64,000 nt of DNA. Origin: Sphingobium bisphenolivorans (GTDB taxonomy: Bacteria > Pseudomonadota > Alphaproteobacteria > Sphingomonadales > Sphingomonadaceae). The stretch is taken from positions 1 through 64,000 of the forward strand of contig NZ_ASTG01000010.1 in the NCBI RefSeq assembly GCF_000412635.1, in the 5' to 3' direction. The notes beneath the pieces are model-generated. The model was not told the origin of the DNA. It did not search any database and was given only the letters and a program-made list of their open reading frames with translations. Position 1 is the first letter of the stretch; the number at the start of each line of letters is the position of its first letter. The translations under genes and the position numbers were made by a program. Of the stretch, positions 25,885-34,561 are shown piece after piece.

Positions 25885-26048
25885 TACCTGTCAACAACAG
25901 CAGTCAACTCCCCACCCCAGCGAGCATCACGCAACCCGCCCCAACACCCGCGTCACCCCGGACTCGATCAGAAGTCCCACTACCCTGAAATATCAGCAGC
26001 CAATCCCCCCACGCCAACCAGCATCAAAGCGACCTCCCCCAACACTCC

Positions 26049-26079
26049 CGTCACCCCGGACTTGATCCGGGGTCCCGCT
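26049..26079 (+). repeat. GTCACCCC palindromic repeat
   Basis: Full copy, about 85 nt downstream of the orphan kinase stop; could end its transcript. Confidence 0.8.
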
Positions 26080-26163
26080 TCCTTCGGCCAAGCGCCGCCC
26101 TCACCCCGCCAAGCTCCGTCCACAGCAACGCTCCTGCGCGCCCCGCCTTCAACCCCATCCCCG

Positions 26164-27819
26164 TCACTTGCGCGGTATCGTGATCCGGATCGTCGTCACC
26201 CCGCCGATGCTGCGCAGGAACAGTTCGCCGCCCAGCATCTGTATCCGCCGCATCAGCGAGCGCGACGGCACCGCCTCGCTCGACCCCAGCCGCGCCATGT
26301 TCGGCACGCCATTGTCGCTCACCTGAAGGGCGATGCGGTTGCCGTCCGGCTCCAGCACGAAGTCGATCGCGCTGGCGCGGGCGTGGCGGACGGCGTTGGA
26401 GACGATCTCCCGCACGGCGAAGCTCAGTTCGCGGCCGATGATCGCGCTCGTCGCGCAATTGCCGTCGCGCACCTCCAACTCGCAGCGCACGCCCCATTGC
26501 TCGCCCAGCGATCGCACCACCATCGCCAGCGTCTCGGGCAGATAGGCGAAGTCCTCCTCGTCATTTTCGGGATGGATGATGTAGCGCAACGTCGCAATCT
26601 GGTCCTTGGCGATGCGGTCCACGCCCTCGATGGCGGCGCGGTGCGGCATGTCGCGGTGCCCCAGCACCGGCGCCAGCTGATAACGGATGCTCGCCAGCGC
26701 CTGCAGCACGCTGTCATGCAGTTCGCGTTGCAGCCGCTCGCGCTCGCGCGCGCCGGCGATCACATGCGCCAGGTCCAGGCTGTGCCGCATCATCAGTTCC
26801 TCGCACGCGCTTTCGAACACGCGCTGCGCGATGGCGGCTCTGTCCTCTTGGCAGGGATCGTCGAGATGCGCGCCGCCCACGGCCTCGAACCCGCCCCGGC
26901 GCACCCCGATCGTCAGCACGCTGTCGGCGCCCAGCATGTCCGCCCAGGCCTCTCCCGCCGGCGAAAGCCTGCCCAGCATGAACACGCCCTGCGGGGAAAG
27001 GGTGATCGAAGCATCACGCCGCCGGTCGTGCCAGCCAGTACCCGCCGCCGCGAGCGCCTTATGGGCAGCCGGGCCCGCTCCACCGCCGCCTCCCGCAAAG
27101 CGCAGCGGCTCCTGCGCCGCGGTGCGGAACAGCACGGCCCGGGGCTCGGCCCCCGTCGCGGCCTCCAGCGCCTGCAACAGGAACTCGCCCGGTTCGCTGG
27201 CGCTCGCGGGCAGGTCGCCCTCCACCAGCCGCCGCATCCGCTCCCGCTCCAGCAGCGTCTCGCGCCGGGGGCCGAGCAGCATGCCCGTGGTCAGGATCGT
27301 CACCAGCAGGAAGCAGATGCGCAGCGCCGTCCGCTCGCCATCCGGCTCGGGCGGCAGCGCCGCGACCTCATCCACCCAGTTGAACGCCAGCGCCGCCGCC
27401 ACCGCGCCCAGCGCCAGCAGCAGGTGAAACCGCCGCCCGATGATCAGCGCGACCTCGATCACGATGAAGAAGATTCCGGGAAAATAGGGGCTGTTGGGCG
27501 GATCGGTCACGATCAGCAGCGCGGAAAAGAGCAGCGCGTCGATGATGATGACGGGCTTGCGGATGCGCATGGCGACGACCCAGGACCGCGACGATTCCAC
27601 CGCCGCCGTCACCGCCAGCGCCAGCATCAGCAGGACGAGGATATGCTCCGCGTTGTCGGCCCAGGACCGGTCGCTCGAAAAGGCGAAGGAGCCAGTCGTG
27701 TAGATCGCCGCCAGCAGCAGCCGGGTGAAGTCGACCGCCTGCCATGGGCGGAGCGGCGACAGGGCAAGGCGGCTGTTCCACCTCTTCACCCAGCCCGTCT
27801 TCTCGCCGCGCCCCTGCAT
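26164..27819 (-). CDS. Orphan sensor histidine kinase, HisKA_3 type
   Basis: 551 aa. An N-terminal region of about five membrane segments (~30-190; HILVLLMLALAVTAAV, PVIIIDALLFSALLIV, IFFIVIEVALIIG) is followed by a GAF-like cytoplasmic segment. The HisKA_3 helix carries His368 (ERERLQRELHDSVLQALASI), and the ATPase domain has an N box (VREIVSNAVRHARASAIDFV) and a DNGVP G1 box. There is no response regulator beside it. The layout matches the kinase at 8391 (membrane sensor, GAF-like, LHDSVLQ), so the two are probably related and could share the regulator encoded at 10106 (inference). Confidence 0.88.
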   Translation of the reverse strand: MQGRGEKTGWVKRWNSRLALSPLRPWQAVDFTRLLLAAIYTTGSFAFSSDRSWADNAEHILVLLMLALAVTAAVESSRSWVVAMRIRKPVIIIDALLFSALLIVTDPPNSPYFPGIFFIVIEVALIIGRRFHLLLALGAVAAALAFNWVDEVAALPPEPDGERTALRICFLLVTILTTGMLLGPRRETLLERERMRRLVEGDLPASASEPGEFLLQALEAATGAEPRAVLFRTAAQEPLRFAGGGGGAGPAAHKALAAAGTGWHDRRRDASITLSPQGVFMLGRLSPAGEAWADMLGADSVLTIGVRRGGFEAVGGAHLDDPCQEDRAAIAQRVFESACEELMMRHSLDLAHVIAGARERERLQRELHDSVLQALASIRYQLAPVLGHRDMPHRAAIEGVDRIAKDQIATLRYIIHPENDEEDFAYLPETLAMVVRSLGEQWGVRCELEVRDGNCATSAIIGRELSFAVREIVSNAVRHARASAIDFVLEPDGNRIALQVSDNGVPNMARLGSSEAVPSRSLMRRIQMLGGELFLRSIGGVTTIRITIPRK

Positions 27820-27924
27820 CGCGTGATCACACTCCCAAGATGCGCGCGTTCCAACTCTTTTATGGAATCCCTTATGGGAAGGAATTCACTCCCGCGTCAA
27901 ATCCGACTTCTTCTCGCAACTTCC

Positions 27925-29835
27925 TTAATGGAAATAGTCATAAACCTGCTGAGCCACCGCCTTCGAAACACCCGGCGCCTTCAGCAAATCCTCCAGCGCA
28001 GCACTTTTCACCGCCTTCGCCGTTCCGAAATGCATCAGAAGCGCCTTCTTCCGGGAAGGCCCGATCCCCGGCACCTCGTCCAGGGAACTGACGGTGATCG
28101 CCTTGCTCCGCTTCTGCCGATGCGCCCCAATCGCAAAGCGGTGCGCCTCATCCCGCAACCGCTGAAGGTAGAACAGCACCGGATGATTGAGCGGGAAGGT
28201 GATCTCCCGCCCATCGGGCATATGAAACACCTCACGCCCTTCCCGACCATGATGCGGCCCCTTGGCGATGCCGATCATGCAGACATCCTCGATGCCCATA
28301 TCTTCCAATATGGCCCGCGCCGACGACAATTGCCCCTTGCCCCCGTCGATCAGCACCAGGTCCGGCCACTCACCGCTGTCGCGATCCGGATCCTCGCGAG
28401 CGGCCCGGCCAAAGCGCCGTTCGAACATCTCCCGCATCATCGCGAAGTCGTCGTTCGACGTTTCGGGATTTTTCATGTTGAACTTGCGGTAGGCGCTTTT
28501 CCGGAAACCCTCCGGCCCGGCGACGACCATCGCCCCGAGTGCATGACTTCCCTGAATATGGCTGTTGTCGTAAATCTCTATGCGGTCCGGTACACCGTCC
28601 AGCCCGAACGCCTCTACCATCTCCTCCAGAACCTTGGCCTGCGTCGTCGTCTCGGCCAGCCGACGGTCCAGCGCTTCGACCGCATTGCGCTGCGCCTGCT
28701 TAATGAGGCGGGTGCGGTCGCCGCGTTGCGGCACCTCAATCCGCACCTTCGACCCGATGCGCTCGCCCAGGGCCTGCGCCATCAGTTCGCATTCGGCGGG
28801 CGCGCGATCCGACAGGATCAGCTTGGGCGGCGGCACTTCCTCGTAAAATTGCGCCATGAAGCTCGCCAGCACCTCATCCTCGGCAACCTCCGCAGTATGG
28901 ACCGGGAAAAAGCTGCGATGCCCCCAATTTTGGCCGCCCCGGATGAAAAAGGCCTGGATACACATCGACCCGCCCTTGGTCGCAAGCGCAAAGACATCGG
29001 CATCCCCCAGGCCCTCGGCATTGATCGCCTGGCTGCCCTGGATGAACGTCAGCGCCTTCAAGCGATCGCGCAGCACCGCCGCCTGCTCGAAGTCCATCGC
29101 GTCAGACGCCGCCTGCATCGCCTCGCCCAGCTTCTTCTGTACGGCAGTCGACTTGCCGCCGAGGAAGTCCTGCGCATCCTTGACCAGTTCCGCATAGCTC
29201 GACCCGTCGATCCGCCCGACGCACGGAGCCGAACAGCGACGGATCTGGAACAGCAAACAAGGGCGCGACCGGTTCGCGAAAAAACTGTCGGTGCAGCTTC
29301 TCAGCAGGAACAGCTTCTGCAGCGCGTTGATCGTTCGCGTGACCGACCCTGCACTGGCGAAGGGGCCGTAATAGCGGCCCTTATATTTGCGCGCGCCGCG
29401 ATGCTTCTGCACCCGGGGATAATCATGATCCTCGCGCAGCAGGATGAAGGGGAAGCTTTTGTCATCGCGCAGCAGCACATTATAGGGCGGCCGGAACCGC
29501 TTGATCAGCTGCGCCTCCAGCAGCAGCGCCTCCGCCTCGCTATTGGTCGTGACGATGGTCATCGACCGCGTCTGCGCGACCATCCGCTGCAATCGCTTTG
29601 GTAGCCGGTCGACCTGCGTATAGTTGGTCACGCGATTTCGCAGCGCCCGCGCCTTGCCGACGTAGAGCACGTCGCCGCGCGCATCCTGCATGCGATAAAC
29701 GCCCGGCCGCGTCGGCAGTGTCTTCAGCGTCGTCCTGATCGCCTCCACGCCTGCCTCTATGTCGGGCTGGCTCCCCGTGACGGTGAAGGTGGCCTTGTCT
29801 TCGTGAAACCGGTCTGGCGATTGGGGGCGCGACAT
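27925..29835 (-). CDS. uvrC: Excinuclease ABC subunit C
   Basis: 636 aa, full length. UvrC makes both incisions in nucleotide excision repair. Domains in order are the GIY-YIG nuclease at ~35-115 (LPTRPGVYRMQDARGDVLYV, GKARALRNRVTNYTQ), a Cys-rich segment (CLLFQIRRCSAPCVG), UVR motif at ~225-260, RNase H-like nuclease (EIYDNSHIQGSHALGAMVVA, LVLIDGGKGQL) and a C-terminal helix-hairpin-helix pair (LDEVPGIGPSRKKALLMHFG). All are intact. It is transcribed toward the orphan kinase, 105 nt away, with no strong terminator between them. Confidence 0.97.
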   Translation of the reverse strand: MSRPQSPDRFHEDKATFTVTGSQPDIEAGVEAIRTTLKTLPTRPGVYRMQDARGDVLYVGKARALRNRVTNYTQVDRLPKRLQRMVAQTRSMTIVTTNSEAEALLLEAQLIKRFRPPYNVLLRDDKSFPFILLREDHDYPRVQKHRGARKYKGRYYGPFASAGSVTRTINALQKLFLLRSCTDSFFANRSRPCLLFQIRRCSAPCVGRIDGSSYAELVKDAQDFLGGKSTAVQKKLGEAMQAASDAMDFEQAAVLRDRLKALTFIQGSQAINAEGLGDADVFALATKGGSMCIQAFFIRGGQNWGHRSFFPVHTAEVAEDEVLASFMAQFYEEVPPPKLILSDRAPAECELMAQALGERIGSKVRIEVPQRGDRTRLIKQAQRNAVEALDRRLAETTTQAKVLEEMVEAFGLDGVPDRIEIYDNSHIQGSHALGAMVVAGPEGFRKSAYRKFNMKNPETSNDDFAMMREMFERRFGRAAREDPDRDSGEWPDLVLIDGGKGQLSSARAILEDMGIEDVCMIGIAKGPHHGREGREVFHMPDGREITFPLNHPVLFYLQRLRDEAHRFAIGAHRQKRSKAITVSSLDEVPGIGPSRKKALLMHFGTAKAVKSAALEDLLKAPGVSKAVAQQVYDYFH

Positions 29836-30010
29836 GCGGCAGAGATAGCGGCACGGGAACGGAGCGCAATGGGAGGGACCTAAATTCTGCGGCCCTGTTG
29901 ATCGTGAACCGCCGCTTCCTATCTGTCATCCGCCGCCTTCTTTGCTGCGGCAATCATTCCTTCCCTCGCGCTCCCTTCAGGGAGGCCGCTTCTCAATGAA
30001 AGGGCCCACC

Positions 30011-31066
30011 ATGGTCGTGAAAGCCTATGGCGCTTATGCAGCCGACAAGCCGCTCGAACCGATCGATATCGAACGCCGCGCCGTCGGCGCTCAGGATGTG
30101 CAGATTGCGATCGCTTATTGCGGCGTCTGTCATTCGGACCTTCATCAGGTCCGCTCCGAGTGGGGAGGGACTCGCTACCCCTGCGTGCCCGGCCATGAGA
30201 TCGTCGGCCATGTGACCGCCATCGGCAGCGAAGTCAGCCGCTTCAAGGTCGGCGATACGGTCGGCGTCGGCTGTATGGTCGATAGTTGCCAACATTGCTC
30301 CCCGTGCGACGAAGGGCTTGAGCAATATTGTGCAAACGGCTTCGTCGCCACCTACAACGGCCCGACCCAGCACGCTCCCGGCCATACTCTCGGCGGCTAT
30401 GCGCAAAGCATCGTCGTCAGGGACAAGTTCGTCCTGAAGATCAGTCATCCCGCGGAGCAACTCGCGGCGGTCGCACCCCTGCTCTGCGCCGGCATCACCA
30501 CCTATTCACCTTTGCGTCACTGGAACGCTGGCCCCGGCAAGAAGGTAGGCATCGTCGGCATCGGCGGGCTCGGCCATATGGGCGTCAAGCTGGCGAGCGC
30601 AATGGGTGCCCATGTCGTCGCTTTCACCACGTCAGAAAGCAAGCGGCAGGACGCGCTGGACCTCGGCGCCGATGAGGTCATCATTTCGCGCGACTCCGCG
30701 CAGATGGCGGCGCACGCAAACAGCTTCGACTTCATCCTGAACACAGTGGCCGCCAGCCACAACCTCGACGCGTTCACCAGCCTGCTGAAGCGCGATGGCA
30801 CGATGTGCCTCGTCGGCGTGCCGGAACATCCGCACCCGTCGCCCAATGTCGGCGTGCTGATCTTCGGCCGCAAATCCATCGCGGGATCGCTGATCGGCGG
30901 TATTGCCGAGACGCAGGAGATGCTCGATTTCTGCGCAGAAAAGGGGATCACGGCGGAGGTCGAGATGATCCCGATGCAGGATATCGAATCCGCCTATGAC
31001 CGGATGCAGAAGAGCGATGTCAAATATCGCTTCGTCATCGACAACGCGACGCTCGCGAACAGCTGA
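30011..31066 (+). CDS. Zinc-dependent alcohol dehydrogenase, YahK/cinnamyl type
   Basis: 351 aa. It is a medium-chain dehydrogenase with catalytic zinc ligands in CGVCHSDLH and GHEIVGHV, and the structural zinc set as CQHCSPCDEGLEQYC. NAD(P) binds at VGIVGIGGLGHMGVKLA. The FVATYNGPTQHAPGHTLGGY loop is typical of the NADPH-dependent cinnamyl-alcohol/aldehyde reductase branch. The probable reaction is reversible aldehyde/alcohol interconversion; the substrate is unknown. ATG at 30011 has AAAGGG upstream and matches family starts; ATG at 29996 with GGAGG 10 nt upstream is a fair alternative. It is a single-gene unit ending at the terminator at 31118. Confidence 0.92.
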   Translation: MVVKAYGAYAADKPLEPIDIERRAVGAQDVQIAIAYCGVCHSDLHQVRSEWGGTRYPCVPGHEIVGHVTAIGSEVSRFKVGDTVGVGCMVDSCQHCSPCDEGLEQYCANGFVATYNGPTQHAPGHTLGGYAQSIVVRDKFVLKISHPAEQLAAVAPLLCAGITTYSPLRHWNAGPGKKVGIVGIGGLGHMGVKLASAMGAHVVAFTTSESKRQDALDLGADEVIISRDSAQMAAHANSFDFILNTVAASHNLDAFTSLLKRDGTMCLVGVPEHPHPSPNVGVLIFGRKSIAGSLIGGIAETQEMLDFCAEKGITAEVEMIPMQDIESAYDRMQKSDVKYRFVIDNATLANS

Positions 31067-31117
31067 GCATTGAGCCAGCGCCCCTTCTGGGGCGCCGGAC
31101 GAGATGAGTGAGCCAAC

Positions 31118-31155
31118 AAAAAAAGGCCGGCGCGAACGTCGCACCGGCCTTTTTT
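31118..31155. terminator. Bidirectional intrinsic terminator between adh and atpF
   Basis: Inverted repeat AAAAAAGGCCGG / CCGGCCTTTTTT with a GC-rich 13-nt loop between the convergent dehydrogenase and ATP synthase genes. T-runs follow the stem on both strands, so it should stop transcription from either side. Confidence 0.93.
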
Positions 31156-31173
31156 CGTAATCCGACAGGCCCG

Positions 31174-31788
31174 TCAGGCGCTAGCGCCCAGTCCGTTGAT
31201 CGCGCTGTTGACCAACGCCTTGTCGGCATTGGCATCGTGGCCTTGTGCAATCAGCGTCGCCGCCGCGCTCGTCGCAGCCGTCACAGCCTTGGTGCGAATA
31301 TCGGCGATCGCCGCCCGTTCAGCCGCGCCGATCTTGTCTTCGGCCATCTTCTGACGACGCACCACCAGCGCAGCGGCGTTGGTCTTCGCGTCCTCCAGCA
31401 GCGTGACGGCTTCATGTTCGGCCGACTTGCGCATGGCCTCGGCTTCGTTCGCAGCTGCCGCGAGTTTTGCCTCATATTCCGCCTTCAGCGCTTCGGCTTC
31501 CGCCCGCAGCTTGGAGGCTTCATCGAGTTGCGTCCTGATCTGTGCGATCCGGCCGTCCAGCGCTCCGCCGATCAGCCCCGGAACCTTCTTGAGAAGAAGG
31601 ATGAGGATGAAGACGGCCATTGCCAGGCTGACCCAAGCTGTCGCGTCCATCCCGACCGCCTTTGGATCGGTGTGCGGTACGACGCCTTCATGGGCGACCG
31701 TGCCAACCGGCTCTAGTCCTTCGGAATGGACCGCTTCGTTCAGATGCGGGGCTCCCGCCTCGCTATGCTGTGCTGCTGCCTCAGCCAT
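31174..31788 (-). CDS. atpF: F1Fo ATP synthase subunit b
   Basis: 204 aa. An extended N-terminus (~45 residues, His/Glu-rich) precedes the single membrane helix (AWVSLAMAVFILILLLKKVP) and a long charged Ala-rich coiled coil that forms the peripheral stalk. It overlaps the b' gene by 8 nt. The N-terminal extension is longer than in E. coli. Last gene of the Fo operon, ending at the terminator at 31118. Confidence 0.94.
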   Translation of the reverse strand: MAEAAAQHSEAGAPHLNEAVHSEGLEPVGTVAHEGVVPHTDPKAVGMDATAWVSLAMAVFILILLLKKVPGLIGGALDGRIAQIRTQLDEASKLRAEAEALKAEYEAKLAAAANEAEAMRKSAEHEAVTLLEDAKTNAAALVVRRQKMAEDKIGAAERAAIADIRTKAVTAATSAAATLIAQGHDANADKALVNSAINGLGASA

Positions 31789-32275
31789 GGGCCAGTGCCG
31801 CCTTTACTGCGTTGCGGGCTGCTTCATCCGACGCGCTGACGCCGGAGATGCGAGCCACCATGTCACGCGCTGCATCAGCGGCGACGGTTTCAATCTCTGC
31901 CATGGCTGCCGTGCTTGCAGCCTTGATACGTGCTTCGGCCGCGCTGATCCGGCCAGCGATTTCCGCGTCGGCGGCAGCCAGCTTCGCCTCCGAAGCCTTG
32001 GCCGCTTCCGCTTTCGCCTTTGCCAGAGTGGCTTGGGCAGCGGTGCGGTTTTCAGCGTCGCGGGTGCGATAATCTGCTTCGGCTTCATCGGCGCGGGCGA
32101 AGGCCGCCTTGGCGGCATCCAGATCGCCGGTGATCTTCGCGTCGCGCGCATCGGCCGTCGCCTGGACCTTTGGCACCATGCCAAGGCCGATGACGAAGAA
32201 AACGAAACCGAAGGTCAACAGCAGCCAGAAGATCTGCGATGAATAGGTTTCGGCAATTTGCGCGATTTGAGGCAT
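31781..32275 (-). CDS. atpF': F1Fo ATP synthase subunit b'
   Basis: 164 aa from ATG at 32275 (MPQIAQIAETYSSQIFWLLL), which matches family starts; ATG at 32308 is possible but lacks a ribosome binding site too. A membrane helix at ~14-35 is followed by an Ala/Glu/Lys coiled coil. Alphaproteobacteria use a b/b' heterodimer as stator, and this is the second subunit, encoded between c and b. Confidence 0.93.
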   Translation of the reverse strand: MPQIAQIAETYSSQIFWLLLTFGFVFFVIGLGMVPKVQATADARDAKITGDLDAAKAAFARADEAEADYRTRDAENRTAAQATLAKAKAEAAKASEAKLAAADAEIAGRISAAEARIKAASTAAMAEIETVAADAARDMVARISGVSASDEAARNAVKAALAHG

Positions 32276-32359
32276 TTTTCGGTCCGTCCGATCAGGCGCG
32301 TCAGTCATAGGACGGGCATGGAAGGCCGCTTGGCCGACCCGCCCGTCCCAAAGCGGCTT

Positions 32360-32587
32360 TTAGGCCACGAACACCAGGATCATGGCGATAACGAACGCCA
32401 GCAGACCCAGAAGTTCCGCAGCGGCGAAACCGATGAACAGACGGCCCTGCTGACCGTCAGCAGCACCCGGATTGCGCAGCGCGCCTTCGAGGAACGAGGC
32501 GAAGACGTTGCCCACACCGAGCGAGGCGAGGCCCGCACCGATGGCAGCCAGGCCAGCACCGAGCAGCTTTGCGGCTTCTGCGTCCAT
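32360..32587 (-). CDS. atpE: F1Fo ATP synthase subunit c
   Basis: 75 aa, two membrane helices. Helix 1 has the Gly/Ala-rich packing motif (GAGLAAIGAGLASLGVG) and the polar loop is ALRNPGA. Helix 2 carries the proton-binding carboxylate Glu in FIGFAAAELLGLLAF. No Na+-binding signature is seen, so it is presumably proton driven. It sits between atpB and atpF'. Confidence 0.97.
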   Translation of the reverse strand: MDAEAAKLLGAGLAAIGAGLASLGVGNVFASFLEGALRNPGAADGQQGRLFIGFAAAELLGLLAFVIAMILVFVA

Positions 32588-32639
32588 GTCGTAAACTCCC
32601 TTTTCTAAATTCAGGTAACGTTGAAGAAATAACGGAAAC

Positions 32640-33425
32640 TCAGTGCAGGTTCTCGGCGTCGTTGATGTAGACCGAGGTCAGCAAAGCGAAAACATAGGCC
32701 TGGATCACCGCCACCAGCACTTCCAGGGCGCTGATGCCGATCATCAGGATGAAGCTCGCAGAACCGACCGTCAGGCCATAGCCGACCCCTGCATTGGAGC
32801 TATTGATAACGAAGCCGGCCAGCACCTTCAGCAGCACGTGTCCGGCGGTCATCGCCACGAACAGTCGCAGGCCAAGGCTGAACGGCCGAACCATGAACGA
32901 CACCAGTTCGATCGGGAAGATCACGGGGATCATCGGCAGCGGCGTGCCGTGCGGAACGAACAGCGAGAAGAAGTGCAGGCCGTGCTTGGAGAAGCCCACG
33001 ATCAGCACGATCGAGAAGCTCAGGATGGCGAGCACGCCGGTCGCGGTGAAATGGCTGGTGAAAGTGAAGGGGTGCAGGCCGATCAGGCCGAGCGGCAGGA
33101 GACCGAGCAGGTTCGCCAGCAGGATGAACATGAACAGCGAGAACACATAGGGAATATACTTCTTGCCGCCCTCACCCACATTGGCGATCAACAGGCTCTT
33201 GATGAAGCCGGTCATATATTCGACCGCCATCTGCCAGCGGCCGGGAACCAGCTGACGCTTCATGCCGCCGACGACGAAGACCCAAAGCACCACAGCGGCG
33301 GCCACCATATAGAGCGCGCTGTTGGTGAAGGCGATATTGTAGCCGCCGATCGACAGATGATCCGTACCGAACAGCGGTTCGATCGCAAACTGATGCATCG
33401 GATCGATTTTGCCGGATTCTGCCAC
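32640..33425 (-). CDS. atpB: F1Fo ATP synthase subunit a
   Basis: 261 aa with five to six membrane helices. The essential Arg is in the conserved helix (SLGLRLFVAMTAGHVLLKVL), and the last helices carry LEVLVAVIQAYVFALLTSVY. It provides the proton half-channels against the c ring. It is preceded by atpI at 48 nt and followed by atpE. Confidence 0.97.
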   Translation of the reverse strand: MAESGKIDPMHQFAIEPLFGTDHLSIGGYNIAFTNSALYMVAAAVVLWVFVVGGMKRQLVPGRWQMAVEYMTGFIKSLLIANVGEGGKKYIPYVFSLFMFILLANLLGLLPLGLIGLHPFTFTSHFTATGVLAILSFSIVLIVGFSKHGLHFFSLFVPHGTPLPMIPVIFPIELVSFMVRPFSLGLRLFVAMTAGHVLLKVLAGFVINSSNAGVGYGLTVGSASFILMIGISALEVLVAVIQAYVFALLTSVYINDAENLH

Positions 33426-33473
33426 GTTGGACCCCTGTAACGTCTAAACCTTCGGACTATGACAAAAGCGCCC

Positions 33474-33800
33474 CTATTGGTCGGGACGCTTCGTCGTCGT
33501 CAATCTGATGATGTTCCTGAAAGCAACCACGATCCCAAGACCGAGGAAGGCAAGCAGGAGCCATGGGGATGTCCGCAGAAAGTAGTCCAGAGTACCACCC
33601 ACTACGGCACCGCCAGCAAGACCACCGATCAGTTCCGCGAGTACCCTGTTGCCCAGGCGCGACCCATCGTCCGCCTGCTGCACCTGTGTCCCCTGTCTGA
33701 CCTTTTCGGCTTGTTCGGCTTGCGCGATCCGCTCCTCCAAAGAAGTGATCCGCGCGTCCTCCCCCGCCGGGTCGTCCTGCCCGGGTGCATCGCCTGCCAT
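33474..33800 (-). CDS. atpI: AtpI-type accessory protein of ATP synthase
   Basis: 108 aa from ATG at 33800, with AAAGGAT upstream; the longer frame is not needed. An acidic and Gln-rich N-terminus (ARITSLEERIAQAEQAEKV) is followed by two membrane helices (VLAELIGGLAGGAVVGGTLD and SPWLLLAFLGLGIVVAFRNI). This is the alphaproteobacterial AtpI/Z layout. It is first in the Fo operon and probably helps c-ring assembly or Mg2+ supply. Confidence 0.9.
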   Translation of the reverse strand: MAGDAPGQDDPAGEDARITSLEERIAQAEQAEKVRQGTQVQQADDGSRLGNRVLAELIGGLAGGAVVGGTLDYFLRTSPWLLLAFLGLGIVVAFRNIIRLTTTKRPDQ

Positions 33801-33974
33801 CAGCCATCCTTTCCGTACGGGCTTGAAACCCAACGTCAGGCGGCATGGCGCTTGCGGCTGCACCCGTCAAGGCGCGGCCCGTTTAGAAAGGGCATCCCGG
33901 AGTGTCAACCGTCGTTGGGCAGGAGATTTTCCGTCTCAACGAAGCCGCGGCCAAACTCCGCCAGCGCGGGGAAA

Positions 33975-34376
33975 TTACCCGGCGGTGGCGCAATAGGACG
34001 GCAAGGCGATTGGCGCGGCGCCCTTGGTTTGCCAGCTTCCGGCGCCAACGCGATAGACCTGCCCCTGCTTCACACGGCTCGTCAGCGTCTGGCAGCCCGT
34101 GGCGGCGGCGACATCCTGCACCGTGACGCCGCGCTTGCTGGCAAGGTCGGTGTAAGCGGCGCGACGCTTGATGTTGATCGATTCGACCTCGGATCTCACC
34201 GCGTCGCTCACCGCGCCCGCTATGCCCAGATAGCCATCGGCCTGCTCGCCAACCTTGCCGTCGGCCATTGCGGCAGCCACGGCGCCGGACTGCGCCTGAG
34301 CCGGTGACACCATGGTCAGCCCGGCCGCGAGGGCGACCGCTGCTGCGGCGGCGATCATCAAAAACTTGCGTGTCAT
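33975..34376 (-). CDS. ydbL: YdbL family (DUF1318) periplasmic protein
   Basis: 133 aa. A signal peptide (cleavage after SPAQA, residue ~28) is followed by the DUF1318 domain: ADGKVGEQADGYLGIAG, then SINIKRRAAYTDLASKRGVT and CQTL. A C-terminal extension (VYRVGAGSWQTKG) is longer than in E. coli YdbL. The gene overlaps ynbE by ATGA in the ydbH-ynbE-ydbL order. In E. coli YdbL modulates YdbH-YnbE complex assembly. Confidence 0.92.
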   Translation of the reverse strand: MTRKFLMIAAAAAVALAAGLTMVSPAQAQSGAVAAAMADGKVGEQADGYLGIAGAVSDAVRSEVESINIKRRAAYTDLASKRGVTVQDVAAATGCQTLTSRVKQGQVYRVGAGSWQTKGAAPIALPSYCATAG

Positions 34377-34561
34377 TGCGGGAACAACTCCGGGTTATTC
34401 TGGATCAGGTCCTTGGCGTCGCGCTGCAGGCGAACCACCACTTCCTGCTGCACCTTGACGTTGAGGTTGATTTCGATCGGCTTCTCAGGCGCCTTCACCT
34501 GAATACAGCCCCCCAGGGCCAAACCGGCGAAACCCGCCGCCATGATTGTTCGCTTCGTCAT
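34373..34561 (-). CDS. ynbE: YnbE-like lipoprotein
   Basis: 62 aa, a normal family size. The lipobox ALGGC gives a ~44-residue mature lipoprotein with the family signature IQVKAPEKPIEINLNVKVQQ. It is anchored in the outer membrane, where E. coli YnbE pairs with the C-terminus of YdbH to complete an intermembrane lipid bridge. It overlaps ydbH and ydbL by ATGA on both sides. Confidence 0.94.
   Translation of the reverse strand: MTKRTIMAAGFAGLALGGCIQVKAPEKPIEINLNVKVQQEVVVRLQRDAKDLIQNNPELFPQ

Noticed and set aside
24140..26080. CRISPR array considered because of many similar repeats
   Set aside because: Spacing is irregular, orientation alternates, copies are imperfect and no cas gene is present.
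26062..29604. A 1180-codon open frame on the plus strand
   Set aside because: It lies antisense to the histidine kinase and uvrC, both with intact motifs. Its translation is Arg/His/Gln-rich without any domain, typical of high-GC antisense frames.
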